A stretch of DNA of 64,000 nucleotides from an uncultured Bacteroidales bacterium (GCA_902792895.1 CADBBK010000009.1:62001-126000), one strand, 5' to 3'. Counted from the stretch's first letter, positions 43,301 through 52,782 are shown. The notes: generated from the sequence alone by a model not told the origin. Translations and numbers: made by a program.

Positions 43301-46300
43301 CGCTCCTAGCGGCTCTGAGGCAGGTCAGTCGGTGACATTCACTGTGGCGGATGCTTATCCTGCTGTCTTTACCCTCACGGGTGTGGAAGTGGTTGACAGC
43401 AACAACGGAATCGTAGAGAGCTTCGAGCCCAGTGCTGATGGCTCCTATACTTTCACGATGCCCAGCGATGACGTGACCATTTATGCCGACTATGTGCGCA
43501 CTCCCTACAATGTAACGACCTCTTGGTCGCCCAGCGAGGGTGGTTCCATCTGGCTGAATAACGTCAACACGCCGCAGACCATTTCGGTAGCTAATGGTGA
43601 ACAAGTGGTATTCGGCATTGCTCCTGCCGACGGATACAGGCTGATTTCTCTCACAGTGATGAATGAGACCACTGAACAGGAAATCACTCCCACATCCTCG
43701 GGCAGCAACGAGTACACCTTCACTATGCCGACCGGCAATGTGACGATCACGGCTCAGTTTGATAATCAATACAATATCTACACCCAGAGCGTGCCGGATG
43801 GTGTTGGTTCCTTTACTTTCCACACTGTTGTGGGCCAAAAGGCTGCACCAGGCGACTGGGTAGCCTTCTCTGTAAGCTCTAGCTTGGGATATCGTTTGGA
43901 TAAAGTGACGATGTCTTACGAGGATGAGAATAATGAGACCATTACCACTACATTGACACTTAACGAGGATGAATACGACTTCATGATGCCTGCTGCTGAT
44001 GTGACTATCACGGCTGAATTCATCAAGACTTACCGAATCTTCAGGGAGTGCATACCTGAAGAGGGTGGAAGCATTAACAGCCTGCCCAACTATGCTGCTG
44101 CAGGTTCCTCACAAAACTTCTATGTGTCAACCAATTCGGGCTATAGACTGAGTGAAGTGACTGCGACATACGTTGATGAGAATGATGAGACTCAGACTAT
44201 TACGTTGACTAAGGATGGTAATCGCTTTAGTTTCACGATGCCTGCTGCCGAAGTGACGGTCATTGCAAACTTTGTTCCGACCTATGCGATCACCAAGCAA
44301 TGCACACCTCCTGAGGGCGGTTCCATTTCTTTGATTAAGACCAATGCGCCCGAGAATGATGAAGTAACCTTCACGGTAACATCCAATGTGGGTTATGCAT
44401 TGACTGATGTGACGCTTTCCTACGTGGATGAGAACGGTGTGAACCAGACCATCACGTTGACACCTGGCGAGAATGGCGTTTACAGCTTTATCATGCCAGC
44501 TGCTCCCGTGACCATCAATGCCAACTTCGCTCATATTCCCTATGGAATCAGTACAGTTTGCATCCCGCCTGAGGGAGGCACAATTGATGTTGCATCCTCG
44601 GCCTTCACGGGTGACATAGTGGATGTCACTGTTGTAAAAGCACCTGGCTATCTCGTGGGCACTGTTACCGTGACCAACGATGTCACTGGCCAGGTTACCC
44701 AGTTGAATCCTGGTCAGGATGGTAAATACCACTTCACGATGCCTGACGCCCCTGTGACAATCACGGCAAACTTCAATCCTGTCGGTGACCTTTACCTGCT
44801 GGGAACCGAGAACGGCAAGACCGTTTGGGCACCCAATGGTCCGCAGTTCAATTATGATCCTGCCAACGACGTGTACACCCTGACCGTTTACTACAAGGGT
44901 ATCCGCGACGTAGCCGGCATGGAGGATGACCACTACGGCCACTTCAACTTGACGACGGTGGTTCATGAGAGCGACTTCGATTACATCGAGCCTTACCGTC
45001 TCGTGCCCAATAATGCAGTTCAGAATGTCAACTATGGCTTTGCTTATCCCCTGAGTTCCACTGATGATACTCATCCTGGCACCAACGAGTTCATGATACC
45101 AGCCGGTGTCTATACTCTGACCGTGCCTGGTGACAAGAGCACTATCACAGCAACCAGGATTCCCATCAGCGTCACACTTGACCCGCCAGCCGATATCTTT
45201 AATTTCCCCGGGTGTGTTTATTATGGCTTTGAGGTGACTGCTTCAAGCAATCTTGATGAGATTGTACATGCCATCAATCCCAACGAGGACAATGCCACGT
45301 TCATGATGAGGACGCAGGCCTACTTCGCTAGTAGTGAAGGCAGCTATTTCGATGAAACGGTTCCCGGCAATCAGACTAAGATTACCCATGAGGGCACCAA
45401 TTTGGTTACTGCCGATCCTTATATTGGATGGATTGTTCCTCATAAAGGAGAAAATTACAGATATCGTCCGCTCCGTTACCTCGAACAACTTCATCCTGAG
45501 CAGTCAGCCACCTATAACGTCGTCTGCGATACGCTGGTAGGTGTTTGGGCCGCTGGACCGATTCTGTGGGCTAAGGATCTGGGTAACCGCGCCTTTGATA
45601 AGGACATCAACACTGCTGGGGCTATTGACTATGGTATCGAGATTGCCCACATGCAGGATGCCGAGCGCGGCTGGGACCAGAGCAACTGGATCATGCTCGA
45701 CTTTACCAATTATCTGGAAGATAATGGCATCATCGGCGATGATGCAGCGCTTGACGTCTTGAACCAGTATGTCAACAAGCAGATTAAGCCGCTGTCGGTA
45801 CATGGACTTTATGTTGATGATTTCTCCTATCGTATCGAGCTTGACGAGGCTCCCGTTGCGCTGAAGGATACGATCGGTTATCCTGGTTACTTGCAGGATC
45901 CGCTCGAGAAACTCGCGCATCCCGAGGATGGCTCCGCTCCAGTCACCTATCACTACAACCACTACACGCCCTGTAACTTCATGGGAAAGGCTTATCTCGT
46001 CCCGGGTACGGCCGACGAGTCAGTTCTATATCCGCCCTATGTCGAAGGTGATGATGAAGCTGCTTGGGAGGCTCTAGTAACTTGGGTAATGCAAAATGAA
46101 TACTTTGCCGAGTTGTTTGACTATGATTGGAACGATCCCGATAGTTGGACCAACGAACAATGGAACAACCTTGAAAGCCTGCTCATAGAATGGGAGCATA
46201 AGAACTCCATGTTCTTTGTGCGCGCTAAGGTCTGCGAGGTGGCTCATGTATGGGGCGTCTGGAGAGGTGATGACGTCTTTGATGTGTACGAGAAGGTCGA

Positions 46301-46766
46301 TCCGGAGACCGGTAAGGAGTACAACAAGTATGAGCTGGTGGGTGCATTCCATGTCCAGGGCTGGGAGTACAACCGCTTGACACCGTCGCCCGCCTACTAC
46401 GGCAAGCCCGAGGGAGAGAATGCATTGCAAGAGAATGTTGCTTATGAGTTCCACATTGCCATTTTGGTTCCTGAAGCAGGTCATGTCGAGAAGAAGATGC
46501 CTAGCCGTGCACCTGTAGCCATGGGCAATGATCCCGCGATGATGGATGGTGATTACCTGTATTACGTTTATCCGCTTGACCTGGAAGGTCAAGACTCGGT
46601 GACCGACATTCCCGAGTTGACCAACAGCATCAACGGTAAGACGGTACAGAGTGTGCGCTACTACAACATCATGGGCCAGGAGAGCAAGGAACCCTTCAGT
46701 GGAGTGAACATCGTGGTAACCCGTTACACCGATGGCTCGATCTCCACTTCCAAGGTGCTCAGGTAA
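40344..46766 (+). CDS. giant secreted repeat protein (2140 aa) with InlB-type repeats and T9SS-like tail
   Basis: A signal peptide (about 1-22) is followed by a beta-rich N-terminal region. Eight 'bacterial repeat' (InlB B-like) units of 70-90 residues follow, each opening with a C/W-x-P-x-x-G-G pattern (CIPSNGGYI, CNPTDGGIF, SPSEGGSIW, CIPEEGGSI, CTPPEGGSI, CIPPEGGTI) and closing with MP..DVTITANF. Three copies of another module start DLYLLGTANGK and contain YYIDVYFKG; it resembles SusE/SusF-like glycan-binding segments. The final 35 residues (YYNIMGQESKEPFSGVNIVV...) look like a type-A T9SS sorting domain. The probable role is a surface adhesin or glycan binder. Closely similar repeats within one gene make recombination likely. 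Confidence 0.85.
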   Translation: MMKRLLIYLMLLAFALPNAIAGEKTVTISRNEGIYDDGTGVYYCTKGGITMTFSSGLNNVNYLVEHQQVVFDIFSTNYVIKKIKFNCLDNTTNDNLDCFYWGPSTIHEFTGAPYTPTGTYTYSGYIGTWVGGSTPSKYIKFVTEGKPVRFGSVEITYDKEFGDIYEKVTDNSEIENGQTYALVSQYASKALGKEDYYSTTENLTTFTSTPVTLLDNNNKVKVTDEVQLIKLESSGYSSRPWYIKVGDNYMRRRSSLSGSSSGAANGQGYNLLTASSVTSYEEYFRVSISVSGNTNQNALIRFDHNTTETAGGKTFAIRHYNGGSLFRDMDYSSNNQYAANQRVYLYKPAQSYEVTTECIPSNGGYITLENGILTDDQGRNWSQHFDNVTFFVGSANGYGIGEVTMTDLNTRAVTVLAPTATSDFGNNYSFVMPANDVKVTANFLQPYNIDTICNPTDGGIFNFISGYTDFNGQHKSNEGKTVTFKPIAADGYIFQSVTYTNNGTTTTLTPDADGVFSFVMPGNDVTLTANFEEAHDLYLLGTANGKSGWAPYGPKFTFDGENQVYYIDVYFKGYNDDPYTDPAYGYFSLTKKIDEGGNWDNIAGYRLAAENNQTWVADGYTGVHLYGDRPNNSFKIKPGVYRIEVNKEMTEMSITEYPLELTFDPAGGVPGNGTIVEPNTEVTIGSNLQDLVHAINPNEDPVSFYNSIDNWGTQENDNTRVISNIGETTIVASAALGQYLIVNGSATYEIPSDLYLLGTANGRTNWVPYGPKFTFDETNQEYYIDVYFKGGNDDANVDQAFGYFSLSTRIGSNDNDWGSINGYRIYATSHNYEVADGNTYTDCFQTNYDNAFKIPAGVYRIKVNRAKTQMTIIEYPLTLTFDPVSGSTVAAGDQVTISSNLDELVHGINPNEVNASFKNSTDGGTTWDPDNTAAITAVGATTTVNAEANIGYIVVPGTATYTIPAPTVYNITTQVNPEGSNAGTITAPSGSEAGQSVTFTVADAYPAVFTLTGVEVVDSNNGIVESFEPSADGSYTFTMPSDDVTIYADYVRTPYNVTTSWSPSEGGSIWLNNVNTPQTISVANGEQVVFGIAPADGYRLISLTVMNETTEQEITPTSSGSNEYTFTMPTGNVTITAQFDNQYNIYTQSVPDGVGSFTFHTVVGQKAAPGDWVAFSVSSSLGYRLDKVTMSYEDENNETITTTLTLNEDEYDFMMPAADVTITAEFIKTYRIFRECIPEEGGSINSLPNYAAAGSSQNFYVSTNSGYRLSEVTATYVDENDETQTITLTKDGNRFSFTMPAAEVTVIANFVPTYAITKQCTPPEGGSISLIKTNAPENDEVTFTVTSNVGYALTDVTLSYVDENGVNQTITLTPGENGVYSFIMPAAPVTINANFAHIPYGISTVCIPPEGGTIDVASSAFTGDIVDVTVVKAPGYLVGTVTVTNDVTGQVTQLNPGQDGKYHFTMPDAPVTITANFNPVGDLYLLGTENGKTVWAPNGPQFNYDPANDVYTLTVYYKGIRDVAGMEDDHYGHFNLTTVVHESDFDYIEPYRLVPNNAVQNVNYGFAYPLSSTDDTHPGTNEFMIPAGVYTLTVPGDKSTITATRIPISVTLDPPADIFNFPGCVYYGFEVTASSNLDEIVHAINPNEDNATFMMRTQAYFASSEGSYFDETVPGNQTKITHEGTNLVTADPYIGWIVPHKGENYRYRPLRYLEQLHPEQSATYNVVCDTLVGVWAAGPILWAKDLGNRAFDKDINTAGAIDYGIEIAHMQDAERGWDQSNWIMLDFTNYLEDNGIIGDDAALDVLNQYVNKQIKPLSVHGLYVDDFSYRIELDEAPVALKDTIGYPGYLQDPLEKLAHPEDGSAPVTYHYNHYTPCNFMGKAYLVPGTADESVLYPPYVEGDDEAAWEALVTWVMQNEYFAELFDYDWNDPDSWTNEQWNNLESLLIEWEHKNSMFFVRAKVCEVAHVWGVWRGDDVFDVYEKVDPETGKEYNKYELVGAFHVQGWEYNRLTPSPAYYGKPEGENALQENVAYEFHIAILVPEAGHVEKKMPSRAPVAMGNDPAMMDGDYLYYVYPLDLEGQDSVTDIPELTNSINGKTVQSVRYYNIMGQESKEPFSGVNIVVTRYTDGSISTSKVLR

Positions 46767-46817
46767 CCGTCAATGGCATCGGTGCTGCAATCGGCAGCAC
46801 TCCCCCTTAATAACGCA

Positions 46818-46856
46818 GTCGCGCGACCCTCATGCAGGGCCGCGCGACCGTTTTTA
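46818..46856 (+). terminator. rho-independent terminator of the giant gene
   Basis: GTCGCGCG-ACCCT pairs with AGGGC-CGCGCGAC around ATGC and is followed by CGTTTTTA. Confidence 0.85.
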
Positions 46857-46878
46857 GCGCCGGGTGTGAATGGGCGTT

Positions 46879-49233
46879 TTAGTTCGAGAGCAGGAAGTCG
46901 ATGATTGCGCTCACGTCGCTGATGCTCACCTCACCGTCCTGGTCCATGTCGGCGGCGTCCATTCCGATGGTGCCACCGCTCAGCAGGTAGTCGATGAGTT
47001 CCGTCACATCGGCGATTTCAACCAGGCCATTGCCGTCCACGTCACCCAGTACAAACTGGGGCTCCTCGGGGAAGATGACGGTGTAGCTCGAGGATATCTT
47101 GAGCGTCTGCTGCTGACCATTGCTGTAGTAGTAGGAGCCGACAAAGTACTTCCAGCCGTCAACCACATTGTCCAAGTTGAACTCCATCGTGGTCGTGGCA
47201 CCAGGAGCGAGGACGAGCGCTTGGTTCTTGCCCTGGACTGATGTGCCGTAGCCGTCGTGGGTGTTCTTGAAGAGCTTCACCGAGATTTCCTCGCCATAGG
47301 TTGAGGTGCCGTTGTTGGTGATGGTCAACTTCACACTCACCTTGTTGTCATTGATGATCTTGTTGGTGTTATCGGTGACATTGGTGATAGTGATGGTGCC
47401 GGTAAGATTGGCGGTAGGCATCTGGTTGATGGTGAGGTTGCGGGTGGCGATGGGGTCGCTGCCATCGTCTTTCCACGAGAAGGTGAACGTGTAGGTGCCT
47501 GCTGCCGAGGGCAAGTAGCGGAAGGGGATGTCTCCCGTTTCGCCCTTCTCCAGGCTGACGTAAGAGGCTGCAGTGAATGCGTTGTTGACAAACATGTACA
47601 GCTTATGGTTGCGGGAATCACCGTTGTTGGTCAGGTTCACCTTGATGTCTACCGGGCGACCGTGGTTCTTGGTGCCGTAGAAGCTGATGTCGTTGACGGT
47701 GTAGTCGGGAGTGGCAGCCGTGCCGTAGCCCTTGAAGGTGCACGTGTTGCCGTTGATGGTCACCTCGATGTAGTTCATGTCGGCACCGATGCAGGGATGC
47801 CAGTTGTTGGCACTGTATTCACTGTAGATGGGTACGATGCGGTAAGTGCCGCTGGTGATGCCGGCGCCGAATCCCATTACCCTGGAGGCGTGTGTCAAAT
47901 AAGAGCCGGGCTTCAATGCCGAGTTGTAGGAGTTGGAGAGCACCTTGACCAAGTTCGTGCCCTGGTACAAGCCCCAACCGAAGTTCACGGCAAACGTCTG
48001 GGAGGTGTAGTTGTGGAATTCGCCCGAAACCGTTATCGAGAAGTTGTAGTTGGTGCCCGAGCGGGTCGATACATAGTTGTCGAGTGTGACCTCGCTGGCT
48101 GTCAGTACCACGCCATCGGGATTGCCGGTACCAGGCTCAATGCCGATGACGGCAGCCTGGTCATAGATGTAACCGTAGGTGCCCGATGCGCTGCCGGTGC
48201 CCTGCTGGTCGGGATTGAGCACGTTGAGCAGGAAGTAGCCGTTGCTCTGTCCGTTCCAGCCCCAGTTGATGTGGAAACGGCCGTTGCCGTCATAGCCGTC
48301 GCAGATGAAGGCGTGTCCGCCCGATTTCTTGCTGCCGCTGTAAACCACGGGGCGGCCTGCTGCAATCTCGGTGTAGAGTGCGTCGGCCCAGCCCTGCGAG
48401 GTGAAGTTGTCGCGGCAGATGGTGTGGGCACTCGCCTTGTAACCGAAGTAGTTGCTCATTGCCAGCGGCATGCGCGTTGTCGTCGCGCCCGACGAGTTGG
48501 CTTTGAAGTTCATCTCCATCGACTGGGCGCAGTACAAGGTGAGCCTTGCGGCAGCCAGGGCAGCGGTGCTGCTGGTGTCGTTGGTCTGATAGGTGTTCTG
48601 CATCGCGTTCCAGTTGAAGTCGATGACCGGGAGTTCGGGCATGTAGATTTGTAAATCGCTGGAGGTGTAGGCGGGAATTGCCTGTGAGGGCCGTGCGGGC
48701 CATTTCCAGTAGTGCATCACCTGGGCCATTGCGGTAGCGACACAACCGGCGACGGCATGACTGCCGTTGACGTAGGGCAGCAGGATGTTATAAGGGTTGT
48801 TCTGCGACCACACGGCAGGCACCAGCGGCCGTATGATGCCTCTTCCCATGAGGATCGGAGCGGCCTTGAAGCCGAGGTCCAGCGCCTCGATTTGGGCGGC
48901 ATAGCCCTCGAGCAGGTACTGCAGGGCCTCGGGCACGTCGTTGGTGTCAAATGTGCCGTTGTCACTGTAGCCCAGCACAGCGGGTGCACGGTCGTCACCG
49001 GCCACGATGACATATCCGCCCTGCGTAGCGTTGAACACATAGTAGGCGGCTTTGTCGCTGGCTCCCAGCTGCGGAGCCTTGCGGGCCATCTTCAGGCTGG
49101 GTGTAGTCTTGAGTTGGCTGCCCATAAAGTCGCTGGCGATGGTGCGGGCCTGACTCTCGGTAATGGGGCCGGCCAGGGCCGTGGCGACGGCCAGCCAGCA
49201 GGTCAGAAGGGTTAGAATACTGAATCTTCTCAT
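46879..49233 (-). CDS. secreted C10 (streptopain-like) cysteine peptidase with dockerin
   Basis: A signal peptide (1-21) precedes a pro-domain (ITESQARTIASDFMGSQ..., AAYYVFNATQGGYVIVAGDD) that keeps the enzyme inactive. The mature domain has Cys164 in AVAGCVATAMAQVMHYW and His307 in KSGGHAFICDGYDGNGRFHI, then INWGWNG, as in SpeB and gingival interpains. Ig-like beta domains follow (about 400-710), and the end is a dockerin pair, DVDGNGLVEIADVTELIDYL and DMDQDGEVSISDVSAIIDFL. It lies 61 bases after the paralogous gene on the same strand and may be cotranscribed. Substrates (host or dietary protein) unknown. Confidence 0.92.
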   Translation of the reverse strand: MRRFSILTLLTCWLAVATALAGPITESQARTIASDFMGSQLKTTPSLKMARKAPQLGASDKAAYYVFNATQGGYVIVAGDDRAPAVLGYSDNGTFDTNDVPEALQYLLEGYAAQIEALDLGFKAAPILMGRGIIRPLVPAVWSQNNPYNILLPYVNGSHAVAGCVATAMAQVMHYWKWPARPSQAIPAYTSSDLQIYMPELPVIDFNWNAMQNTYQTNDTSSTAALAAARLTLYCAQSMEMNFKANSSGATTTRMPLAMSNYFGYKASAHTICRDNFTSQGWADALYTEIAAGRPVVYSGSKKSGGHAFICDGYDGNGRFHINWGWNGQSNGYFLLNVLNPDQQGTGSASGTYGYIYDQAAVIGIEPGTGNPDGVVLTASEVTLDNYVSTRSGTNYNFSITVSGEFHNYTSQTFAVNFGWGLYQGTNLVKVLSNSYNSALKPGSYLTHASRVMGFGAGITSGTYRIVPIYSEYSANNWHPCIGADMNYIEVTINGNTCTFKGYGTAATPDYTVNDISFYGTKNHGRPVDIKVNLTNNGDSRNHKLYMFVNNAFTAASYVSLEKGETGDIPFRYLPSAAGTYTFTFSWKDDGSDPIATRNLTINQMPTANLTGTITITNVTDNTNKIINDNKVSVKLTITNNGTSTYGEEISVKLFKNTHDGYGTSVQGKNQALVLAPGATTTMEFNLDNVVDGWKYFVGSYYYSNGQQQTLKISSSYTVIFPEEPQFVLGDVDGNGLVEIADVTELIDYLLSGGTIGMDAADMDQDGEVSISDVSAIIDFLLSN

Positions 49234-49294
49234 GATGCTTGCGTTATTTAATGATTAATAGATGTGTTTACAGATAGGGACCGACAGGCCGATA

Positions 49295-51661
49295 TCACTG
49301 CTTGAGGATGATGTTGATGATGGCGTTGATGTCGGCGATGGAGATTTCATTGTCTTTGTTCACGTCGGCACGCTGCCTGATGTCGGCCGACGGCATGTGG
49401 CCCAGGATGATGTCGACGACAATGTTGACATCGGCCACCGAGACTTCGCCATCACCGTTCACATCGCCATAGACATTCGTTGACGACTGGGGTACGTGGA
49501 TGGTGTAGAAGGCCGTGCTGCCCAGTGACACCTTGTTGCCGCCACTGTAGTAGGACACGTTGGCGAAGTATTTCCAGCCGTCCATCACGTTGTCCAGGTC
49601 AAACTGCATGGTGGTCGAGCTGCCGCGCCCCAGGCTCAGCGGCTTGTTCATGATTTGGACTGTCGTGCCGTAGTTGCCGTAGATGTACTTGTAGAGCGTC
49701 ACGGTGATGTCCTCGTTGTAGGCCGAACTGTTGTTGGTGAGATGTACGACCAGGCTGAACTTGTCGCTCGTGATGAGATAGTTGTTCGGGTCGGTTACGT
49801 TTTGTACTTCATACCATGCGCTCAGGTTGGCCGTGGGCATCGAAGTGATGTTAAGGGTCTTGCTGCCGATGGGGCTGGAGCCGTCATCGTTGAGACTGAA
49901 GGTGAGGTTGGCGGTGCCGGTGGTTTCCTGCATGTACATGAACTCGACGTCACCGGTTGCGCCATGCTCCAGGTCAATGAATCCATAGGAGTGGAACTGG
50001 CCGTTGACAAACATATAGAGCAGGTCGTTGCGCGAGGTGCCCAGGTTGGTCAGGTTGACCTTGATGCTCACGGGCCTGTTGGCATGCATGTGCCCCGTGG
50101 CGGAAATGTCGTTGATCTCGTAGTCGGGCGTGGTGGCGATACCGTGGTCCGTCACGTTACAGGTGTTGCCGTTGATGGTGACGGTGGCATAGTTCACATC
50201 GCTGCCGATGCACGGCCTCCAGTTGGTGGAGTTGAGTTCGCAGTAGACGGGCACGATGCGGTAGGTGCCGCTGGTGATGCCCTCGCCCAGGTACAGCGTG
50301 CGGGTGGGGTAGATGTAGTAGTTGCTGTTAAGGTCGTTGAAACTGCCGTTGTTCAGAATCTCCAGCATGCTATTGCCCTGATACAAGGCCCAGCCGTAGT
50401 TGAAACTGAGGGGTTGGTTGGTACGGTTGATGAAGTGCGTTTGCAGGGTGACATCGAAACTCTCCGACGAGGAGTTGCGGGTGCTGGAGAATTCTGTCAC
50501 ATCCAGGTACTTGGCGGTAATTTCAAAGACCGGATCGGCCTGCGAGCCGGGCCTGATGCCTACAATCATGCCCTGGCCGCTGACGTAGCCGTAGGCACCC
50601 TCGGCACTGCCTGTGCCCTGGGCATCGGGATTGAGTACGTTGAGCAGGAAGTAGCCGTTGCTCGAGCCGTTCCAGCCCCAGTTGATGTGGAACAGTCCGT
50701 TGCCGTCATAGCCGTCGCAGATGAATGCGTGTCCGCTCGATTTCTTGCTGCCGCGGTACACGACGGGACGCTTATTGGAGAGCTCGGCGAGGATTAAGGC
50801 CTCCCATTGCTGGGTGGTGAATTCCTGGCGGCGGAGCATCTTCATGTCAGACCTGTAGCCAAAGTACGATGACAGGGCCTCTATGATGTCTTCGGAATAG
50901 GCCGATGATGCGCCCTTCTTGAAATCCATTTTCACCGATTGGGCGCAATACAGCGATACCCTGGCGGCGTTGCGAGCCGATATGGTCGTGGTATCGGTGG
51001 TCCCGTAGGTGTCATGTATCGTGTTCCAGTTGAAGTCCACTGGCGGCAGTTGGGGCATGTAGATGTTGTATTCCTCGGTGGTATAGGCGGGAATGTCCGT
51101 CGTGGGGCGGGCAGGCCATTTCCAGTAGTACATCATCTGGGCCATCGCCGTGGCCACGCATCCCACCACAGCATGCCTGCCTGTTACAGACAGGTACGGC
51201 AGCAGGATGTTATACGGGTTGTTCTGGGACCAGGCGCAGGTCAGCAGGGGGGCGATGGGCTGATGGCCCGTCAAGTGGGCTGCCGCCTTGGCTCCCTTAT
51301 CGAGCGCGGCCATCTGGTCGGCATAGCTCTCGAGCAGGCACTGCATGGCCTCGGGCACGTCGTTGGTGTCAAATGCACCTTGGTCGCTGTAAGCCAGCAC
51401 AGCAGGCACGCGGTCGTCACCGGCCACGATGACATATCCGCCCTTTGTGTCATTAAACACATAGTAGGCGGCCTTGTTGCCGCTGGCGGCACCCAGTTGC
51501 GGTGCCTTGCGGGCCATCTTCATGATTGGGGCGGTCCTGGTGCGGCTTGCCATGAAATTGGCGGCAATGCTGCGGGCTTGGTTCTCGGAGATGGATTCAC
51601 CCCAAGCGGTGCTCATTACCGCAAGGGAAATCAGCAGAATTAGGAGTCGGTTTTGTTTCAT
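49295..51661 (-). CDS. secreted C10 cysteine peptidase with dockerin (second copy)
   Basis: A 788-residue paralogue of the next gene with the same order: signal peptide, pro-domain, catalytic Cys168 (HAVVGCVATAMAQMMYYW) and His311 (SSGHAFICDGYD), INWGWNG, two or three Ig-like domains and a dockerin pair (DVNGDGEVSVADVNIVVDII and DVNKDNEISIADINAIINII). The catalytic half is much closer to its paralogue than the C-terminal half is, consistent with duplication and then divergence of the accessory domains. Confidence 0.92.
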   Translation of the reverse strand: MKQNRLLILLISLAVMSTAWGESISENQARSIAANFMASRTRTAPIMKMARKAPQLGAASGNKAAYYVFNDTKGGYVIVAGDDRVPAVLAYSDQGAFDTNDVPEAMQCLLESYADQMAALDKGAKAAAHLTGHQPIAPLLTCAWSQNNPYNILLPYLSVTGRHAVVGCVATAMAQMMYYWKWPARPTTDIPAYTTEEYNIYMPQLPPVDFNWNTIHDTYGTTDTTTISARNAARVSLYCAQSVKMDFKKGASSAYSEDIIEALSSYFGYRSDMKMLRRQEFTTQQWEALILAELSNKRPVVYRGSKKSSGHAFICDGYDGNGLFHINWGWNGSSNGYFLLNVLNPDAQGTGSAEGAYGYVSGQGMIVGIRPGSQADPVFEITAKYLDVTEFSSTRNSSSESFDVTLQTHFINRTNQPLSFNYGWALYQGNSMLEILNNGSFNDLNSNYYIYPTRTLYLGEGITSGTYRIVPVYCELNSTNWRPCIGSDVNYATVTINGNTCNVTDHGIATTPDYEINDISATGHMHANRPVSIKVNLTNLGTSRNDLLYMFVNGQFHSYGFIDLEHGATGDVEFMYMQETTGTANLTFSLNDDGSSPIGSKTLNITSMPTANLSAWYEVQNVTDPNNYLITSDKFSLVVHLTNNSSAYNEDITVTLYKYIYGNYGTTVQIMNKPLSLGRGSSTTMQFDLDNVMDGWKYFANVSYYSGGNKVSLGSTAFYTIHVPQSSTNVYGDVNGDGEVSVADVNIVVDIILGHMPSADIRQRADVNKDNEISIADINAIINIILKQ

Positions 51662-51704
51662 TAGTTAAAAGTCGTTGAGAGGTTAGTTTAGTGAATTGAT
51701 TGCG

Positions 51705-51712
51705 CAAAGATA
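51705..51712 (-). promoter_or_regulatory. -7 box for the C10 peptidase pair
   Basis: The minus strand reads TATCTTTG, 44 bases before ATG 51661. No comparable box lies between the two peptidase genes. Confidence 0.6.
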
Positions 51713-51826
51713 CACATTATCATAAAAAACAGCAACTGAATCACCCGCAAAATCCGATTCGCCCCGTTCAAGCAACGTCGGGGCATACGGGTCCTGCGGG
51801 TGGCTCAGTTGTGGACGGCTGACGGC

Positions 51827-52237
51827 TCATGGACGGGCGAGCAGCAGCATCACGCGGGCGCGGTGCATGCGCCATGCTGTGCCATAGATGCTGTCCTCAT
51901 CGCCATACAGCGTCATCAGCGTGTAGTTGGCCAGGGCGGCGATGATGGCGCTCTTCAAGTCGCTGGCGATGGACAGCAACGGGCGGCGCTCGACGGCCAG
52001 GTTGAGCACGATGTTCTGGCTCTCCTGGTTGAAGTTGATGTTCTGGCCGACGATGTAGCCGCTCATGCGGGCAAGCAGGTCGTCAAGGCCCTCACGCACG
52101 CGGCGGTCGATGATGGGCTCGTTGCTGCTGTTCACACCCCAAGCGGTGGCGTTGGCAGCGGGGTGCCAGGTGCCCTCGGTGTAGATGGTTTGTTGGATCT
52201 CGTTCAGGTTAATGGTGATGTCAAATCGGTAATTCAT
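51827..52237 (-). CDS. hypothetical protein (136 aa), second of a pair
   Basis: Starts MNYRFDITINLNEIQQTIYT at ATG 52237. The upstream in-frame extension to 52576 is a shadow of the neighbouring gene. The protein is soluble, with a beta-rich N terminus and helical C terminus (SDLKSAIIAALANYTLMTLY). No signal peptide and no recognised motif. It lies 68 bases after the 158-residue gene, separated by a short tandem repeat, and probably belongs to the same transcript. Phage or mobile-element origin is possible but not shown. Confidence 0.6.
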   Translation of the reverse strand: MNYRFDITINLNEIQQTIYTEGTWHPAANATAWGVNSSNEPIIDRRVREGLDDLLARMSGYIVGQNINFNQESQNIVLNLAVERRPLLSIASDLKSAIIAALANYTLMTLYGDEDSIYGTAWRMHRARVMLLLARP

Positions 52238-52256
52238 GGCTGTTACGTTTTTTAGT

Positions 52257-52302
52257 TGATGGATGGACTGGATTTTCTGGACTGGCTGGATGGTCTGGAC
52301 TT
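52257..52302. repeat. imperfect 9-bp tandem repeat (GGACTGGAT type)
   Basis: Units resembling GGATGGACT, GGATTTTCT, GGACTGGCT and GGATGGTCT run head to tail. The reverse complement shares TCCAGACCATCCAG with 62178-62191, so it is a dispersed intergenic repeat family. Confidence 0.7.
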
Positions 52303-52305
52303 CAT

Positions 52306-52782
52306 CTAGCGCAGGGCGCGGGTTCGTGCCCTGGTGCAGATCTTGGTCAGGGCGGTGGCCGGCGAGATGAAGAAGCGCGAGGCGCGGCAGTGCTCCAGCA
52401 CATGCTCGATAGCCGTGGTGATGCTCATGCCCTGGTCCCGCAGTTCTCGCACTTGCTGGGTGATTTCGTACCACATCTTGCGGCGCAAGCGGCGTTCGGC
52501 CAGCCCCATGTCCTCCTCGGTGCGGAAGGTGCGTGACTTGTTCCCTTTCTTGGCCTCGGCCTCCAGCAGGTGGCACACGCAGCGGTAGGCCGTCGTGTAA
52601 CTCACGTGGTAGTGCGGGCGTCCGTTGGCGATGGTAAACTTGGCGGCCAAGCGGCGTGCCTTGCTCTCGGGCAGACCTTGCTCCAGCATAGCGTCAAGGG
52701 TGGGGCGGTACAGCGCCAGAAACTCCTCATCGCGCTGGCGGCACAATTCTCGTTGTTCAATCAGTGATTCGATGTTATTCAT
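52306..52782 (-). CDS. hypothetical helical protein (158 aa), possibly DNA-binding
   Basis: Starts MNNIESLIEQRELCRQRDEE. All-helical and strongly basic, with a segment PESKARRLAAKFTIANGRPH then YHVSYTTAYRCVCHLLE that could be a helix-turn-helix, and a C terminus FFISPATALTKICTRARTRA. A promoter box lies at 52826-52833. With its downstream partner it resembles small accessory-gene pairs of Bacteroidales. Function unknown; a regulatory role is inference only. Confidence 0.6.
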   Translation of the reverse strand: MNNIESLIEQRELCRQRDEEFLALYRPTLDAMLEQGLPESKARRLAAKFTIANGRPHYHVSYTTAYRCVCHLLEAEAKKGNKSRTFRTEEDMGLAERRLRRKMWYEITQQVRELRDQGMSITTAIEHVLEHCRASRFFISPATALTKICTRARTRALR

